Part shown: positions 1 through 10,800 of the stretch, one piece after another | Layout of the letters: each line of letters opens with the position of its first letter | How positions within the stretch are numbered: the first letter of the stretch is position 1 | Source: Apoderus coryli | Taxonomy: Eukaryota > Arthropoda > Insecta > Coleoptera > Attelabidae | Direction of reading: 5' to 3' | Length of the DNA: 64,000 bases | NCBI GenBank assembly: GCA_911728435.2 | Contig: OU452210.1 | Span: 3,720,001 to 3,784,000, forward strand | Made by a program: the position numbers and the translations under genes | The notes under the pieces: model-generated | What the model saw: the letters and a program-made list of their open reading frames with translations, nothing else | Told to the model about the DNA's origin: nothing | The model's database searches: none

Positions 1-78
1 GTATATGATAGCGCCATCTGTTGTTAGTTGACAGGTACTAACCAAGCTCTGACACACTATATTATAATAAACACAATG
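1..78. mobile_element. Right end of a P-like MITE, cut by the window edge
   Basis: The segment ends ...AATAAACACAATG. Its last 31 bases and the preceding subterminal part (GTCTGTTGTTAG-like, then GGTACTAACCAAG) match the right end of the complete element at 17792-17969. The left end lies outside the window, so no target duplication can be checked; the seven bases after it are acctaac. It sits in the first intron of the CPT2 gene. Confidence 0.7.
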
Positions 79-224
79 ACCTAACTAAGCGTTCAAAGTG
101 TCTTTTGTACGAGGGTTTGTACGTATATTTAAGAATTATTATTATTAATAAATTCAGCTGAATTTTTAGGTAACTAGGTACCTGCTTTTTTTTCTGATTC
201 TTGATTCTTATGTGATTTTAATAG

Positions 225-466
225 GCCTTCAAAGTTGCTGTATACGTGGATGTAAATCCAATTATAATAGCGCATTAAAACAAGAGCAAAATCGCAAACT
301 AATAACAGTTTTTCTATTGCCCAAATATGATCATTTAAAACAGAAATGGTTACAGGCTATTCCTAGATCTAATTTTACCCCGTCAGCACTAGTTTGTTGT
401 AAACACTTTCCTGAGAGCCAAATTATACGGGAGGATAATTCCGTTCAACCGGAGAGAATAATATAG
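225..466 (+). pseudogene. THAP-domain exon fragment (P-transposase-like or THAP protein)
   Basis: The translation starts with SCCIRGCKSNY and later has VCCKHFPES, which gives the C-x4-C ... C-x2-H layout of the C2CH THAP zinc finger, with a W (QKWLQAIP) at the expected place between. A possible splice acceptor (ttttaatag) stands just before. The frame stops at 466, where the AVPT-like box of a THAP domain would be expected, so the copy looks decayed. THAP domains are the DNA-binding part of P-element transposases and also occur in host proteins. The P-like repeats all around make a transposon origin likely, but no catalytic domain was found next to it. It lies in the CPT2 first intron, opposite to CPT2. 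Confidence 0.55.
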
Positions 467-836
467 ACCTAAACTTAAACCTCGTGTCCATCTACATAAT
501 ACATAATAGAGGCAAAGATTTGAGGTGACTGTGACTATACGTTGACATATTGAAACCAAATTTCATAATGTTGTTTATTAGAGGATAGGCACATTATGAT
601 GTCTTTTTCGCTTAAACCACTGACGCAATGCTTGATCAACTTCCTATCTTACGAGAAAGAGTATTAGGTTTTTTTGTTGTCAGGCGCTCGTTATAAACAA
701 AATTAACAGCTGAAAAATATGTCGACTGCACGTTTTAATCGCAGTGGTAAATATGGTTCGAGTAGCTGACCAAAAATTAAAAATTTCTCGTTGTAATTTT
801 CCTGAAAAAAATGTTTCTCAAGCAAATGATATTTAC

Positions 837-1882
837 CGATTAGCACCATCCCCATGCAAAAAGTTCCTAGTTATAGCATACGGATCCGATTTTACATTAA
901 CATCGTCTAAACATACATTAAATAGTGCTGAATCGATATATTTCAGAACGTTAGAATTGTTTATACTATATTCAGCTAATTCATGACGAATCGTAGCCCA
1001 TTTATTTCTTTCCAGTGTTGTTAAAATACCAATTGGATGCTTACATTTTTCAGTTGGAATATCTAATATCTGTTTCAATCCAGCCAATAGATATTCACGT
1101 GGCAATATATAATTTTCTGGTGATAACACCCGGAGAGCATAGAAATGTCCTTTATGCTGAATGGTAATATGTTTACCTTTAGCGTTATTAAATAATCTAT
1201 CTTTGTCTGTTTCAGGTATTCGTGTAGTATTAAATAAGCTATGATACTGACTCATATCTAAGGGAAACGCTTTCAAAATATATGCTCCATACCAAGATAG
1301 CGAAGGTGGCAATGACCCACATACTGTTTTAAACCATTGTGTATCACTTTTACTAGGATTCAAATGATATATTTCTGGTTCTAGATTTCCAGCTTGTAAA
1401 GACTTATAAAATCGCAAAATACTTATAATTAAGTTGGTTGCTCGTATTAACTGTGTATTGTATTCTGATCGCTCCTCATCGTGCATCACTAACATTGGAT
1501 TATAATTAATTGGTAGAGGTTTACGATCACTTAGGTAATAATCAAACAACATCTGAGATATATAGCTAGTATTTTTATGCTGTCTATCGTAACGTTTTAG
1601 CATATCTTGTAAAGGTTTGCCAAAATTTTGTTTAAATTGTTTTACGTGTGTTTCAGTTTTCCTGTATGCTTCGTCGATTAACAAAGGCTTCTGTGCAGCA
1701 AGATATCGTTCACACGTTAGTTCCAATTTGGGTATAGGAAGTCTTGGTAGAGACTTTTGAAAGTGCATTGTTGGTATTTGGCTCTGTTGCAAAAATTGAT
1801 ATGAATTCTCCGTTGAATAATTGGCACTTATTACTCGAGGCACTTTGTGTAAAATATAAATCTTTTTAGGATTTAGTGACAT
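837..1882 (-). CDS. CPT2: Carnitine O-palmitoyltransferase 2, mitochondrial, 5' coding exon (partial)
   Basis: CPT2 sits on the inner mitochondrial membrane and moves long-chain acyl groups from carnitine to CoA before beta-oxidation. The exon encodes about the first 349 residues, of roughly 650 for the family. It has a basic, hydroxylated leader fit for mitochondrial import, then family signatures: PTMHFQKSLPRLPIPKLE, HTSYIS, EPEIYHLNPSKSDT, SLSWYGAYILKAFPLDMSQY, CLDDV and finally HGDGANR. The next conserved residue should be W, but the frame meets GTAAAT, a donor splice site, so the exon ends in an intron rather than at the apparent stop. The catalytic histidine region lies in exons beyond the left edge. 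The ATG at 1882 gives the expected leader. No frameshift is visible. Confidence 0.93.
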
Positions 1883-2311
1883 ATTGATTTGTAAATTTTA
1901 AGGCAATTCAAATAAATAAAAAGTTAATGTAAGGATGGAGTGAAGTAAATTATAACACTGCTTTTATTAACCATTTGACTACCAAACACACTGCACCAGG
2001 AAACCACTTATTCAAATTATTGTGTAAATAAATAACATTCAATACTACATACTATTTATAGGTAATAAAAAAAGTAAATATAATTGACATCAATAACTAC
2101 ACCAACATGCTTTTAAATTGACTTGTTCTTTGTTTTTGTTTTTATTTACATTTCCATGATTCCATATTAGGAATTCCACACACGCTAGGATATTTTAGAT
2201 TTTAGAATATCGATACTCCTTGCGTCCCAGTATTCGATAATTTTTATCAATATTTGTAATTACCGGTAAAATGAGTATCGTGGCAATTGGTCAAATTATC
2301 TTATCGATGGG
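1883..2311. promoter_or_regulatory. Upstream region of CPT2, no further gene seen
   Basis: This holds the 5' leader and presumed promoter of the minus-strand CPT2 gene. It is AT-rich. I see no convincing core-promoter motif, and the transcription start is not fixed. Confidence 0.35.
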
Positions 2312-2333
2312 CATTGTCTTTATAAAGACAATG
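2312..2333. repeat. 22-bp palindrome made of CATTGTCTTT ends (P-like remnant)
   Basis: A perfect inverted pair of CATTGTCTTTA/TAAAGACAATG arms. The end sequence matches the left end of the element at 13619-14850. The flanks (cgatggg and gtaatgt) do not match, so a target duplication is not preserved here. Confidence 0.55.
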
Positions 2334-2340
2334 GTAATGT

Positions 2341-2359
2341 CATTGTCTTTAGGACAATG
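2341..2359. repeat. 19-bp P-like footprint with 7-bp duplication gtaatgt
   Basis: CATTGTCTTTAGGACAATG joins the first bases of the left end (CATTGTCTTT) and right end (CATTGTCCT) of the 13619-14850 family. It is flanked on both sides by gtaatgt (2334-2340 and 2360-2366). It looks like an excision scar rather than a mobile unit. Confidence 0.65.
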
Positions 2360-3072
2360 GTAATGTTCAATCATTGTCTTTAATTTACAAAATTAATTAA
2401 AACGAATCGTTGACTCCCTAATTTTATTTGTATTATGTCGTAGTACAGAGCAGCAGCAGCATACATTAAAATGCCAACGTGCCGAGCCAATCAGAGCATT
2501 TGGGGCGGGGCTTTTTTTGGCGCGCTTTTGAATTTAACCGCTATTCAACTTATTTTGAAACTGAAATTTAGTCGATATTTAATTGGAATGAGTTTTTCAG
2601 TAAAATAATTTAAATATTAATATGTATAAGGTATTCGCTAAGAAAGTCTGTTGAACTTTCCTTTGTAGCAGGTATTTCTTGATATACCTAGCTGAAAAAC
2701 CGTAATTTCGTATATCGGAAAAACGATACTCAAATATATTTATGTATAATTTGAAGATACCTATCTAATTTTAAAATCATTTTATGCATTACAGATAGGA
2801 AGTCAGGAAATAAAAAAAAAGGCACATTATTCTCAATAGTTTATTTTTAGCTATATATATATATTAAATTATACACAATATGATAATAAATAATAATTCT
2901 ATGAACATACAAATTAATACAACACTACTACCATACATACATAGTTATTATAAGGTACAACACCAAACAAATCTAATATAATATTATACAAGTCACAATA
3001 AGAAAAATTAAAAGGAAAATATCTAAATTGAAATACTAGCCACTCTGAAAAAGTAATAATAAATTAAAAACG

Positions 3073-3486
3073 TTAACTAGCAAATGCACACTTGTACATG
3101 AACTTACAAAACCGAAAAGCAAGATTTCCACAAACACCCGTATTATTAAGTAGGTAAATAAATGCCCAACCTCTAGAATCGCTTCTATTGCAGTTATATA
3201 ATATAATTTCTTCTCCATTATGACATTTATTCCTACTACGGCAAGCATAGTCCACTTCTCTGTTTTCCTGTTGTCTCCAAGCTGTAAAATCTTCAAAAGC
3301 TCTAAAATGTAAAACGGATTTAATATCTATTTCATGAATGTTGTTCAAATGAGTAATCAAAGTATTATGTTTGGAAAACTTCTCTCTGTTTGTGCATATA
3401 GGGCATATGAAGTGGTTTAGGTTAAGAGTTCCAATCTCAACATAGATGTACTTACCTACCGAATCAATTTTCTTAACTACAACCAC
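3073..3486 (-). pseudogene. C2H2 zinc-finger protein fragment of transposon type
   Basis: The 137-residue frame contains FICPICTNREKFSKH...HLNNIH, a C-x2-C ... H-x4-H finger. It is followed by a segment of the form FRAFEDFTAWRQQEN ... ILYNCNRS. This finger-plus-FEDF/W/YNCNRS arrangement is common at the start of insect proteins associated with Mutator-like and FLYWCH-type transposons; that link is from memory. The apparent start lies inside a palindromic P-like remnant (3484-3523), so the natural N-terminus has been lost, and the C-terminus runs into simple sequence. I read it as a relic inside the 2463-6816 element. Confidence 0.45.
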
Positions 3487-3523
3487 AGAATAAGGAACCG
3501 TAGCGTAGCTTCCTTATTCTATG
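3484..3523. repeat. 40-bp P-like palindrome with 7-bp flanks ctacaac/ctataac
   Basis: The arms CACAGAATAAGGAA and TTCCTTATTCTATG are inverted copies with one mismatch, around a 12-base centre. The left flank ctacaac (3477-3483) and right flank ctataac (3524-3530) agree at six of seven bases. The right flank is shared with the next remnant. Confidence 0.5.
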
Positions 3524-3530
3524 CTATAAC

Positions 3531-3550
3531 CACAGCTAATATTAGCTGTG
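3531..3550. repeat. 20-bp P-like palindrome, later split by nested insertions
   Basis: CACAGCTAATATTAGCTGTG is a perfect palindrome preceded by ctataac (3524-3530). After subtraction of the two insertions that duplicated gctgtgc, the base following the palindrome is at 6428, where ctataac again begins (6428-6434). So it has an exact 7-bp duplication. Confidence 0.6.
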
Positions 3551-3551
3551 C

Positions 3552-6388
3552 CAAAGATTAATCTACACAATAGATAGTCAGCGTATATGGGAAATAAAAC
3601 AAAAATTGAAACTGTCTCGACACGAGCTACATCTATTAGAAAAACATGCAACCATGGAAATTATGGAAATTGTAGATGGCGTTATATGTATTGTGTTGAA
3701 ATAAAATAATCATATGGGCAATGTTAGACAAGGACGAGTATACTTTCCCCTACGAGGTGGGAGTTTGTTTTTATATTATAGGTATCATATATGTACTACT
3801 GTGCAGCAGTGTTTTTTGTTTAAAATTATATAGTATACGTATACCTATCTACGCAAAGATTAATGTGTATGGACGAAAATAAAAGAAATTACTATAATAG
3901 TATAAATATACAGGGCTGGTTTATTAAATGTTTTAGACAATAATTTTAAATGACTAAAATAATATTATTTTAGTCATTTAATTTTAAATTTCGGATATAA
4001 GGATGCATCAAAAAGTTATATTTAAATTAACGAAATTTGGCGTTATAGATAGGACTTCCGGTTATTACCTGATTCAGTTTTAAGGATCAAACTCAAACAG
4101 CAGATTCAACTTGTCGTTAACATTATGAAAAAATAAATCTCAGAGGCGGGTAAATTAAAGGGGCATACAGGCGTGAAATGCTACCCTAACTTTTTTATGC
4201 ACATTTTTTGCGTGTGTTTCAATTCGGAGATGTAAAATCTAACAAATTATATACGTAATAAATGTATCCTTCTGTGATATTGATAGAAAGTCATCGTTAT
4301 CGCGTAATATCGATTTTAAGAAATGTTAATATTAAAAAGGCTGTGCTTTTTACAAGTTGCTGAAGTAAATAAGGTTTGAAATTTCCAGCATGACAATAAT
4401 TATTTAAAAAAATACGGTTTCGAAATGCAGGATGTAAAAAATTAGAATTTTTAATCTGTTTTTAATGAAAATTTAAATCTATTGAGAAATATGGTTCAGG
4501 GTTTTTGTGAAATGTATTTTACTCCAAAGATTCTACTCATCGATTATAACCGAATTAATTTACTCAAAAATATCTATACTAGTAAAATAACACAATTATC
4601 ACAATTAGGTTCAAATTCTGCAACGCCGAATTGAAAAAAAACTTACAGTCTCCCTAATATTGGTTTTTGTGCAATGATCATAAAACTTTAAAAAACTAAC
4701 GATTTATGTAGATTGTATTGTTAACACGTTTCGTAAAAAGCTTCCCACCAACAGGATGTTAAAAGTATCACGACAATAACTTTTTTCATGTTTTAACAAG
4801 TACAATCGTCTGCTTCAGATTGATCCTTAAAAACTGAATAACAGTTTCTCTATATAAAAAAATAAAACTCGTAAATATCATCCCCAAACATTTAATTTGA
4901 TTACAATTACATAACACCATATTTGAAAGTAAATAAAAAAAAACAGCATTACCTAGTTTGACAGATTTGCAAATTGCAAATCAAAGTATCTATGTATACA
5001 GGGTGTTGCATAAGTACTTGTACAAACTTTAAAGGGTGATTCTTTGACTAATTTTAAGATACAAATTTCATATGTACATGGGTCCGCTACGGCTTGGTTT
5101 TCGAGATACAGGTAGTTCAAAAAGAATATTATATTTAGGATTATATGCTTGTTCAATAGCATCGCAATTTGGTGCAATTCGGGATACAGGTGTATTGATG
5201 ACACCAGAGCTGTCAAAAGAACTAATAAAAAATACGACAAATAACAAAATACAAATATCATTCAAAAGACAACAAGTAGGTAGTAGGTAAATATAGATTT
5301 ATTTTGTTTCGGGCTTGGGCTTGGCACCGACTTATTGTAATCAAAACTACCCACCAAACGGATACATTTAATTTTACGCAGATGCTCAAAATGTTAACTT
5401 TCTTTCATTAATAGAGACCTGTGAAGTGAGCTTACCTCTTACGCCCACGTATTAAGTACTAAGTTTCAGTTATTAGTTATAATTTTTTATTTTCCAAGAA
5501 AGCGAAACGAGATATTTAAAACGGCATTGCGCCGCCCTCATGTATACCTCCGGGGGCGGCATCGAAAATCGCTACACGTCACAAACTTGTAAATGCTTAG
5601 AACTACCCCTATATCAAATTTCTATTTTCTATCTTTTTTGTTTCATACCCAAAGCCCTATTCCTACCGAACTTATTATTTACCGGAAGAAACATTAAAAA
5701 GAAGTAAAATTTAAGTACCTAAACCGATAAAGTGGATGAAGAGACAGACTATTATAATAGGTATAATAGGTATACCTAATATAATATAGGTAGCACTGAT
5801 AATTTTTTTATTATAGGTATTATAAGATCTACAACAATCTTGTTACATCTTTGCCACATTGTCTACGTGAAATATTTAGTCAAAAGTATGTTTCTATCTA
5901 AAAGCTTTTCATTTAACGATTGTTCGCCACTAATCATGAACATCTTGAAACATGTATGACATGGATTAAATATTATTATATTAAATTTAATTCATAGAGA
6001 TTAGGCTTTTATTTCAATACTGTACTTGTAATAAATCACCCTGTGTGTTTCTTTTACCGACGAATTGGCAACAGCACGACACACACCACATTCGCTTGTT
6101 TTTTTTTCTACCCTCCCTGCGTATCCCCTCCAGATTAATACAGAATTTCATCAATTTCTCTCTCTGACAATACAGCATTGCCGGTGCATATCTGTTGCAA
6201 ATGATCTAAATAATTGTTATACGTTGCGTTTTGTTTTTGATATTAATAAACTACAAAACGGTTTCTGGCTGTGACAATACTGCTCTATGCTTTACACGCT
6301 AGTCTACGCCACGTAGTGGCAGTCATACTTAGAGATGTTCTGATTTTAATGCATTGGGCTGACTATCTATTGTGTAGATTAATCTTTG
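3552..6388. mobile_element. P-like non-autonomous element, copy 1 (2837 bp)
   Basis: Perfect 31-bp terminal inverted repeats begin CAAAGATTAATCTACACAAT and end GTCAGC. The flanking duplication is gctgtgc (3545-3551 and 6389-6395). The 31-bp TIR length, the CA terminus and the short duplication recall P elements, although Drosophila P makes 8 bp. No transposase is seen; the longest frames are on AT-rich sequence and look spurious. Near the left end a short frame ending DGVICIVLK is shared with copy 2, where copy 1 carries a 9-bp duplication. Copy 1 also lacks 28 bp near 5276 relative to copy 2. An older element (4998-6043) is embedded in both copies. Confidence 0.75.
4998..6043. mobile_element. 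Embedded TACAGGGTG-ended element (copy 1)
   Basis: It begins tacagggtgttgcataagta and ends with ...aatcaccctgtg. The ends are imperfect inverted repeats of the CAGGGTG type used by the Tc1/mariner-like elements at 35271 and 39640. It has no coding capacity. It contains a decayed hammerhead-like stretch near 5931-5963. The same unit lies in copy 2 (about 16302-17383), so it entered the P-like element before the copies separated. Confidence 0.4.
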
Positions 6389-6395
6389 GCTGTGC

Positions 6396-6421
6396 CAAAG
6401 ACAAATACATATTTGTCTTTG
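6396..6421. repeat. 26-bp P-like palindrome flanked by gctgtgc
   Basis: Arms CAAAGACAAATA and TATTTGTCTTTG are perfect inverted copies around CA. It is flanked by gctgtgc (6389-6395 and 6422-6428), the same heptamer duplicated by copy 1 of the long element. The two insertions thus hit the same site, which lies inside the older 20-bp palindrome. Confidence 0.6.
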
Positions 6422-6824
6422 GCTGTGCTATAACTATAACCAACGGTAGAACCCAAGTTTATCCAATATAAATATAGACTTTGCTAGAATTAAACACAAA
6501 ATATTAAATATCAAATAATGTCTGCATATCTACACAACAATGGAATTTCTGTTTAAAAGAAACCAAACTCGACACAGATAGAATATTAGCAATGAAAATT
6601 GCTCTTTTAAACAAAATAAACAATAATATGATTGGTATATAAGGAAAATTGAGCATAAATTTGCAAAATTAGTTTCAATGTTTGTTTTTTTTAGTATTGG
6701 GCATTGGGCCATACGAAAATAATAACATCAGATGAATTGCCCGCATCCCGCATGCGCATAATATACAGATTTTGATTGGCTCGGCACGTTGGCATTTTAA
6801 TGTATGCTGTAGTACAGTAGGTAC

Positions 6825-6862
6825 TTAGATTAGATTAGATTAGATTAGATTAGATTAGATTG
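6825..6862. repeat. (TTAGA)n microsatellite
   Basis: Seven or more tandem TTAGA units. This differs from the insect telomere unit TTAGG by the last base and sits inside a gene-bearing region, so I treat it as a plain microsatellite. Confidence 0.85.
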
Positions 6863-7467
6863 TCTAAGATTAGGTATGTTATTCGTCAAATTTTCGTTAT
6901 GTATATGAAATTTTAGAGGTTAGATTGCGCGACTTCAGAGAAAATAAATATAAATTCTTCTCAATTTAAATTGAATTAATATATTAACTATGAATGATTT
7001 TCAGATCGGCCATAATAATTTTCGGAATGTCCTAATTTATATTATTAATTTATTAATAGGCAAATATGGCTAAAAATCGATCATTTGCTTACGATATAAT
7101 ATTAAGAAATCGCTACATACATAACGATATTATCGTATGGAGCTATCGACATATTATATATAATATAACATTCTAGGAATTCAAAATAAGACATGGCTGC
7201 ATGGCACATGCTCACACCCTCACTCAGCTATTCAAATGAAATGAGTCGTGTGACAAAAGGACAAGACCTATTGGCCTATTGAATTAAATCACTGATCTGA
7301 GAAATTTTGATAGCGAGATATTTTGATTTATTTTAATGGTTTAAAATATTAACATGTTTGTATGTTAGCTGTGGTTTTAGCATTTGCAACTTGAAACAGA
7401 TGATACTAATTATGACTGCAATTACACAAGGATAATTAAAATTCATATACCCCTATGCTTTAAAATG
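6863..7467. other. Intergenic, no gene seen
   Basis: AT-rich sequence without a recognisable gene. The stretch 7365-7383 (TTAGCTGTG followed by gttttag) matches, in reverse, the end of the CACAGCTAA-type palindrome at 3531, and may be a single end of that family. Confidence 0.4.
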
Positions 7468-7474
7468 CTATAAC

Positions 7475-7506
7475 CATTGTGTTTATTTATTATAATAAAC
7501 ACAATG
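7475..7506. repeat. 32-bp P-like footprint flanked by ctataac/ccataac
   Basis: It joins about 14 bases of one end (CATTGTGTTTATTT) to about 18 bases of the other (reading inward CATTGTGTTTATTATAAT) of the family at 17792-17969. Flanks ctataac (7468-7474) and ccataac (7507-7513) match at six of seven bases. Confidence 0.65.
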
Positions 7507-7846
7507 CCATAACTATTAATTGTAATTCCAAAATATCCAAATTTTACTTATAATTTTTTATGAATAAAACCATAACCGTTAATTTCGCTTGATGTACGTA
7601 AAGTACAAATTATTTTACTCAATTTGTTTGTCTCTTTTTGTTTTATCGTTCATCGTCTTGGGATTTAGGGAGGGCCTTAGTAGGTACAAAACTAAATTGA
7701 GAATTGAGGTTAGGTCAAACTAATTTGTATTCAATTCCATTGCATTCGTATTATTATTAGAATATTACTAAGCTAAGCATTGATATCGAGATATGATATC
7801 ATATTTGTAAATATCGGATTGATTTAACAAAATTGACTAACTCAAA

Positions 7847-10800
7847 ATGAGCAAGAAACAAACATCAAGTTTCGAAATTGCACCTCTAAGGTCTTTGGAT
7901 GACTTTCTATTAGAAACTGCGAGGTTTCAAGTGCCAAATGTTAAAGATTTGGAAAAATGGGGTAATAGAGTATCCAGCAATTTATTATATTACCAAACCA
8001 ACTATTTCTTGATGGCGTTGGTAATTTTTATTATAATGGGGTAAGTATAATAATTCATTTTTGTTCCTGTCTGATATTATGTAGGGTTGCCAGTTGCCAA
8101 CCGTCCCTTATTTCAATAAACTGTAAAGATGTACATATTTTGAGCTTTAATGACGGAAGGATAAATGGTTAATACTACTCCAGAAATATTCTTATATGTA
8201 TTGACTGTGTCTTCTAAATTCTTTTGTAATGATGTACAAAGCATCTGCAAAATATTTACATTTACAACTATTGGAAGCAGTAGATGTTGGTTCTCTGAGA
8301 ACTAAATAATGTTTGTATAAATTTCTTTCAGAGTAATTCATCCGATTAAGATGGTATGTGGGTTTTTGGTAACCAATTTAATCTTTGGAATATTTATTTA
8401 TATAACAAATGAAAGATCGGCAGCAGCTGACTTCAAAAGAAACCACCCAATTGCATCAATAATTATCGTATTTGCTGGAGGATATCTTGTTGCATATATG
8501 TTCCAATCATTACTGGTGTATTTCCTGGGAATTCTGTTACCAATTTCAGGTAGTTTTATTTAATTTAAAATATAAGTGTAAATCTGACTGATGCAGTGTA
8601 GGGAATAGATGTGATGTGATTATTAACTTCACGCTTCAAGCTGTTTCGCCGCACGTTGTAATATATGCTAAGACCTACTGTAGTAGAGTTGACCGTAGGC
8701 CGTCCTTGACTGTAGGTTTGATGGATTTTGTATTGCCACCTGAGTTTGATCTCACTAATTATTTCGTTTGAAAATGCAAACTGTAGTCGGTGGGCTTAAA
8801 ACTCTCCGCTCCTGATTAGTTCAAAGTCTCATGCGGTTTGACGGCACCTATCTTGGAAATAATACATTTCCGGATGTATGTTTATGGAAACTTTTTTTCA
8901 TAAAATGACCCGAGAAATCACGTCTTAAATATTGCAGCGTGTTTTTCAAACACCCAACAGGGGGTCCTTTTGGGGGTAGAATCTACGACCAACAATAAGA
9001 CGAAAATCACTTATGTCAAAATTTCGAAAAATGTCTCCTTTTGAATTTATGACCATTTTCAATATTAAAATGAAGCAATTTTCGAAATTCAAATCAAATT
9101 CAAATTATTTGTTAAAACATAATAAAACAAAAACATTTAAATTTACAAAGGCAAGTGTTCGAAATGCTCACCATTTTGTTCAATGCTGGCGTTCCGACAA
9201 ACTATACTAAGTTCCGTCCTGAAATATACCGGATGTGTCAATATAAAAATATAAATTGAATTAATAATAATAATAATAATAAATGACTTTATTGTGAATT
9301 GTAAATGTAACACAAAAGGCGAAGTTGAGACGTGGTCTCCTAGCTTAACCTGTTTCGAATTTTAAACCTACATATTAACATATAAGTTATTATAATATTT
9401 CTTATATAAAACAATAATAATTACAGCAAAAACAACAAACATACACGCACAAAAAAGAACTAAAACAAATAATCGCAAATCCTAACCCTATACACAGTAT
9501 TTAGCAATTAATAATCTTTAATTTTCGACCATAGTATTGAAACTAACTTAAATACTAATTTTAATAAAACAGAATAAACTAAAGAAAAAAAAAAGAAAAA
9601 AAAAGTGCATTCTAATTCACTCAACAGAAACCCAAAATCTTATACCTATATACTTGCTATATACAGTAGTTATTATTAACGATAAAAATTCTAGCAGCAG
9701 TTTTGAAACTTGGTCCCGACAAGCATGCCACCCGATCAGGCAACGCATTGTATAGTTTAGCTATTGTATAACTAAATGACCTTTCGAATAAAGTTGTGCT
9801 ATGCATAGGCGGAGTTATGATGCGACCATTGCGAGTATCAATCGAATGCACGGCCCCCCCAAATCTAAGCTTACCGAACAAATACTCCGGCGTTTTCGAA
9901 AAAATAATTTTATTGAAACAAGCAAGAGCATGCAGATGGCGTCTTTGATTCATTGTAAGCCACCCCAGCTCAGTAATCTTTGCACTAACACCCCGATCCC
10001 TTCCTCTAAGTCCAGTTATTAAGCGAACGCAGGAATTCTGCATAAGCTGAATCCTGCGCTTATCTATACTACTAAGACAAGGGCCGTAAACAACATCACC
10101 GAAGTTAAAATGCGAGAGGACCAGGCTGTCACATAATAACTTTTTGAGCGGAGCAGTCAGCAACTTCCTCTGGCTATATATCATTTTCAAATTGTAAAAC
10201 GCTTTTTTTATGCAGACACTTACGTGTTCGGTGAACCTCAACTCAGCATCCACCATCAGACCCAGATCTTTCACAGTACTTGTACAATTCAATGTAAAAC
10301 CCTCTACCGTTAGGGAGAAATCCTCGCAGTATGTAGCTCGGGCTCTAGGGGGGCCGAGCAACAACAATTGCGATTTACCGGGGTTTATCTCAAGGCAATG
10401 ATTCCTGGATGCACCAATCAAACGTCCCAAATCCTCGTCGAACTGGTGCTTGGTTTCATCTATATCAGCAGGTAAAAATGACATATAGAGCTGGGTGTCG
10501 TCGGCATAAAGATGAGCCGAGCAGTGCCTCAAGGACTTCAGGAGCTGCGACGTATAAATTGAAAATAAAATCGGACCAAGAATGGAGCCCTGTGGTACAC
10601 CAGTGCTTAATATTCCGGACCCAGAAACCGCCTTACCCAAAACGACAACCTGACTTCTGTCCTTTAAATACGTCCCGAGCAAAGAAACAGCAGAATCCCC
10701 GAACCCCAGGTAACCCACAACGGCCAGCAACAAACCATGATCGATGCGGTCAAACGCCTTTGTATAATCTAGTAGTAGGAAGCCCGTTAACCGACGCTGA

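Larger units (their letters stand above)
2463..6816. mobile_element. Composite TIR element with nested insertions
   Basis: Inverted repeats of about 37 bp face each other: CAGCATACATTAAAATGCCA and onward near 2463, and its reverse complement ending near 6808. TAGTACAG occurs just outside both ends (about 2447-2454 and 6809-6816), separated on the left by extra CAG-type repeats. The body holds a broken zinc-finger ORF (3073-3486) and is split by the P-like cluster at 3477-6434. Without the nested material it would be about 1.4 kb, so it is an old non-autonomous or gutted copy. The family is not identified. Confidence 0.55.

Noticed and set aside
833..836. Stop codon as the true end of a short CPT2 protein
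   Set aside because: The stop lies inside a GTAAAT donor and comes just after HGDGANR, midway through the family's conserved sequence, so the exon ends by splicing.
4953..5290. Overlapping open frames of 65-102 codons on both strands, repeated at 16257-16588
   Set aside because: They lie in AT-rich transposon sequence, overlap each other on opposite strands and contain no conserved words. Their repetition only reflects the two copies of the P-like element.
6825..6862. Telomere-like repeat
   Set aside because: The unit is TTAGA, not TTAGG, and it lies between genes, so an internal telomere or chromosome end is not supported.
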